A stretch of 8,797 bases of DNA. It comes from Legionellales bacterium (lineage in GTDB: Bacteria > Pseudomonadota > Gammaproteobacteria > WLWR01). Each line of letters opens with the position of its first letter. The first letter of the stretch is position 1. Under the pieces are notes generated by a model. That model saw only the letters and a list, made by a program, of their open reading frames with translations. It was not told the DNA's origin and did not search any database. Below are positions 6,421-8,797 of the stretch, piece after piece. A program made the position numbers and the translations under genes. The stretch lies in NCBI GenBank assembly GCA_012103495.1, contig WLWR01000059.1, forward strand, positions 1 to 8,797, given 5' to 3'.

Positions 6421-7863
6421 ATGGCAGAACAGAAGCAAACCCAAGTCGTAGTATTAGGTAGTGGTCCTGGAGGGTATACCGCTGCTTTTCGTGCTGCGGA
6501 TTTAGGGAAAAAAGTGATTTTGGTTGAACGATTTTCCAATATTGGCGGGGTTTGTTTAAATGTTGGTTGCATTCCTTCCAAAGCGTTATTACACGTAGCA
6601 AAAGTGATTGACGAAGCGGATGCGCTCAGTCAACACGGAGTAAAATTTGGCAAGCCGCAGATTGATCCAAAGCGATTGGTGAGTTGGAAAGATGGTGTAG
6701 TAAAACGATTAACCGGTGGTCTGGCTGCTTTGGCAAAACAACGCAAAGTTGAAATTATGACCGGCGAAGGTCAATTTATCGATGACCATCATTTAAAAGT
6801 AACCACCGACAAGGGTGACGTGACCATTGAATTTGAACACGCGATCATTGCAGCTGGATCCGAAGCGGTGCGTTTGCCATTCATTCCAGAAGATCCACGC
6901 ATTTTCACCTCCACCGGTGCTTTACAATTACCCAATACCCAATGCAACATGCTGGTTATCGGCGGCGGCATTATCGGATTGGAAATGGCCAATGTTTATC
7001 ATTCCTTGGGCGCTAAAATAACCATTGTAGAATTCATGAATCAATTGATGCCTGGTGCTGATGTTGACATTGTGAAACCATTGCACAAACGGGTAGAAAA
7101 GCGCTATCAAAACATTTGGTTGGAAACCAAAGTCACTGCAGTAGAAGCAAAAAAAGATGGGTTATATGTCACATTTGAAGGCAAAAATGCCCCGACCAAA
7201 CCACAAAAATTTGATCAAATTTTATTATCCGTCGGTCGCTCACCCAACGGTCATCGTATTGGTGCTGATAAAGCCGGTGTGCAAGTGGATGAACGCGGTT
7301 TTATTGCGGTGGATCATCAACTACGGACCAATGTTGATCATATTTTCGCTGTAGGTGATATTGTCGGACAGCCCATGTTGGCACACAAATCGATTCCTCA
7401 AGGCAAGATTGCTGCAGAAGTGATCGCAGGGATGAAACATTATTTTGAACCACGCGCAATCGCGAGTGTCGCCTACACCGATCCAGAAGTCGCTTGGGTG
7501 GGCCTAACCGAAACACAAGCCAAAGCGGAAAACATACCCTATGAAAAAGGTGTCTTCCCTTGGGCTGCCAGCGGTCGAGCTTTGAGCAATGGTCGTGAAG
7601 AAGGCATCACCAAGTTGTTATTTGATCCCACCACTCAACGTGTTTTGGGCGCGGGTATCATTGGTACACAAGCAGGTGATTTGATCGCGGAAGTTGCTCT
7701 GGCAATTGAAATGGGCTGTGATGCTCAAGACATTGCTCTGACCATTCACCCGCATCCAACGCTGGCTGAAACCGTTGCCCAAGCTGCTGAAGCGTTTGAA
7801 GGTACAATCACCGATCTGTATTTACCCAAGAAGAAAAAATCAGACAAGCAACGCGCTGCGTGA
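6421..7863 (+). CDS. lpdA: Dihydrolipoamide dehydrogenase (E3)
   Basis: FAD-dependent disulphide oxidoreductase that reoxidises the dihydrolipoyl groups of E2 and reduces NAD+. E3 is normally shared by the pyruvate and 2-oxoglutarate dehydrogenase complexes and the glycine cleavage system. The 480-residue product has the N-terminal FAD motif GSGPGG (13-18), the redox disulphide C45-LNVG-C50 in GGVCLNVGCIPSK, the NAD-binding GGGIIGLE (181-188), the second FAD motif FAVGD (Asp313), and the catalytic pair His445/Glu450 in HPHPTLAE near the C-terminus. It ends in a Lys-rich tail. I chose ATG 6421 because GAGG lies six bases upstream and the protein then begins just before the FAD strand, as in E. 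coli (474 residues). An in-frame ATG at 6388 would add 11 residues and has no good ribosome site. Transcription probably stops at the hairpin 36 bases downstream. Confidence 0.97.
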   Translation: MAEQKQTQVVVLGSGPGGYTAAFRAADLGKKVILVERFSNIGGVCLNVGCIPSKALLHVAKVIDEADALSQHGVKFGKPQIDPKRLVSWKDGVVKRLTGGLAALAKQRKVEIMTGEGQFIDDHHLKVTTDKGDVTIEFEHAIIAAGSEAVRLPFIPEDPRIFTSTGALQLPNTQCNMLVIGGGIIGLEMANVYHSLGAKITIVEFMNQLMPGADVDIVKPLHKRVEKRYQNIWLETKVTAVEAKKDGLYVTFEGKNAPTKPQKFDQILLSVGRSPNGHRIGADKAGVQVDERGFIAVDHQLRTNVDHIFAVGDIVGQPMLAHKSIPQGKIAAEVIAGMKHYFEPRAIASVAYTDPEVAWVGLTETQAKAENIPYEKGVFPWAASGRALSNGREEGITKLLFDPTTQRVLGAGIIGTQAGDLIAEVALAIEMGCDAQDIALTIHPHPTLAETVAQAAEAFEGTITDLYLPKKKKSDKQRAA

Positions 7864-7898
7864 TGTTTTAGACTGTCAATCATTCAGGATCGATGAAT

Positions 7899-7943
7899 TT
7901 ACAGACGCCACCAGCAGATGGTGGCGTCTGTAATTATTTCTTA
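7899..7943 (+). terminator. Rho-independent terminator after lpdA
   Basis: A perfect 14-bp stem pairs 7899-7912 with 7920-7933 around a 7-base loop (AGCAGAT). Its GC-rich core is GACGCCACC/GGTGGCGTC. A T-rich tail (TTATTTCTTA) follows. It starts 36 bases after the lpdA stop and separates the PDH cluster from prfC. Confidence 0.9.
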
Positions 7944-8019
7944 CTCTGCTGCAGGGAAAGTCACATTCGTAAGTAGGCGGTGATGTTTTTTAATAGATGT
8001 AAATAAAGGTTAAGCTGAT
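7944..8019 (+). promoter_or_regulatory. prfC upstream region with a weak promoter candidate
   Basis: Because a strong terminator precedes it, prfC should have its own promoter here. The best pair I see is TTCGTA (7966-7971) and TTTAAT (7989-7994) with a 17-base spacer; both hexamers are imperfect. AAAGG at 8005-8009 is the likely ribosome site, ten bases before the ATG, which is slightly long. Confidence 0.3.
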
Positions 8020-8797
8020 ATGAGCGGTAGCAATTTTGTCAATGAAATCAATAAGCGAAGGACTTTTGCTATCATTTCTCACCCTGACGCGGGCAAAACC
8101 ACGTTAACCGAAAAACTATTACTGTATGGTGGAGCCATTCAATTAGCCGGCACCGTCAAAGGACGCAAAGCCAGTCGTCATGCCACATCCGACTGGATGG
8201 CGATGGAGCAAACACGCGGTATTTCAATTACCACCTCTGTGATGCAATTTGTCCACAACGACTGCATCGTTAATTTATTGGATACCCCAGGTCATGAGGA
8301 TTTTTCAGAAGATACCTATCGAACTTTAACTGCCGTGGACTCCGCCTTAATGGTTCTCGATATCGCTAAAGGCGTCGAAGATCGAACAGTAAAACTGATG
8401 GAGGTTTGCCGATTGAGGGATACGCCAATCATGACCTTCGTAAACAAAATGGATCGGGAAGGCCAGGACCCCATCGATATTCTGGACGAAATTGAGGATG
8501 TCTTGAAAATTAGTTGTGCCCCAATGACGTGGCCTGTTGGTATGGGTAAGGCATTTGTTGGGGTATATCGACTATATGATGATGTGGTGCACCTTTTCTC
8601 TGGTCGTGGTGGTTTGGAGAACGATGTATTTATTGAAGGGCTAGATAGTGAAGAGCTTGATCAACACATTGGTATTTTGGCCGGTCAGCTGCGAGATGAA
8701 ATCGAATTGGTGCAAGGGGCAAGCCATGAGTTTGATCAAGAGGAATACCTTGGTGGCAGGTTGGCGCCGGTGTTTTTTGGCTCGGCCCTGAATAGAC
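8020..8797 (+). CDS. prfC: Peptide chain release factor 3 (RF3), N-terminal part, runs off right edge
   Basis: Translational GTPase that recycles RF1 and RF2 from the ribosome after peptide release. I translated it by hand from ATG 8020. About 259 of the usual roughly 525-530 residues are present and the frame stays open to the window end. The GTPase motifs are intact: G1 HPDAGKTT (21-28), the switch I RGISITT, G3 DTPGH (88-92) and G4 NKMD (142-145). Sequence after G4 (CAPMTWPVGMGKAFVGVY, then QLRDEIELVQGAS and PVFFGSAL) is RF3-specific and separates it from EF-G or LepA. The gene lies beyond the lpdA terminator and is probably transcribed independently. Confidence 0.96.
   Translation, partial: MSGSNFVNEINKRRTFAIISHPDAGKTTLTEKLLLYGGAIQLAGTVKGRKASRHATSDWMAMEQTRGISITTSVMQFVHNDCIVNLLDTPGHEDFSEDTYRTLTAVDSALMVLDIAKGVEDRTVKLMEVCRLRDTPIMTFVNKMDREGQDPIDILDEIEDVLKISCAPMTWPVGMGKAFVGVYRLYDDVVHLFSGRGGLENDVFIEGLDSEELDQHIGILAGQLRDEIELVQGASHEFDQEEYLGGRLAPVFFGSALNR

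Overview
The window looks like chromosomal DNA of a gammaproteobacterium with a moderately A+T-leaning genome. The indicators are a homodimeric AceE-type pyruvate dehydrogenase E1, an AmpE homologue close to the aceE-aceF-lpd cluster (in E. coli ampDE also lies just upstream of pdhR-aceEF-lpd), and release factor RF3. The gene order and Cys-rich lipoprotein would fit a Legionellales-like or other deep-branching lineage, but this is inference and I cannot name a genus. I see no mobile elements, tRNAs, rRNAs or CRISPR arrays.

Layout. (1) Minus strand, 1-466: the N-terminal part of a DacB/PBP4-type D-alanyl-D-alanine carboxypeptidase, running off the left edge. (2) 467-712: a divergent intergenic region with two outward-facing extended -10 promoters that share an identical 14-base core, plus a small AT-rich hairpin. 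(3) Plus strand, 713-6258: ampE, a Cys-rich lipoprotein gene, aceE and aceF, with gaps of 27, 12 and 20 bases and no visible terminator. This looks like one transcription unit. (4) 6259-6420: a 162-base gap that may hold a separate promoter, then lpdA (6421-7863). (5) A strong intrinsic terminator at 7899-7943. (6) prfC from 8020, cut by the right edge.

How the genes work together. AceE (E1), AceF (E2, two lipoyl domains) and Lpd (E3) form a complete pyruvate dehydrogenase complex that converts pyruvate, CoA and NAD+ to acetyl-CoA, CO2 and NADH. AmpE and DacB both belong to the cell-wall/beta-lactam-sensing sphere, and they are divergently transcribed from one control region. The lipoprotein of unknown function sits inside the ampE-aceEF unit. 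It is the least explained gene here, with ten cysteines in its mature part arranged as two matching C-x6-C-x3-C blocks.

Most of the window is conserved housekeeping sequence. I did not find a clearly new multi-gene system. The points most worth following are the Cys-rich lipoprotein, the ampE-to-PDH transcriptional coupling, the matched divergent promoters, the G6AG6 tract in the dacB start region and the near-identical lipoyl repeats.
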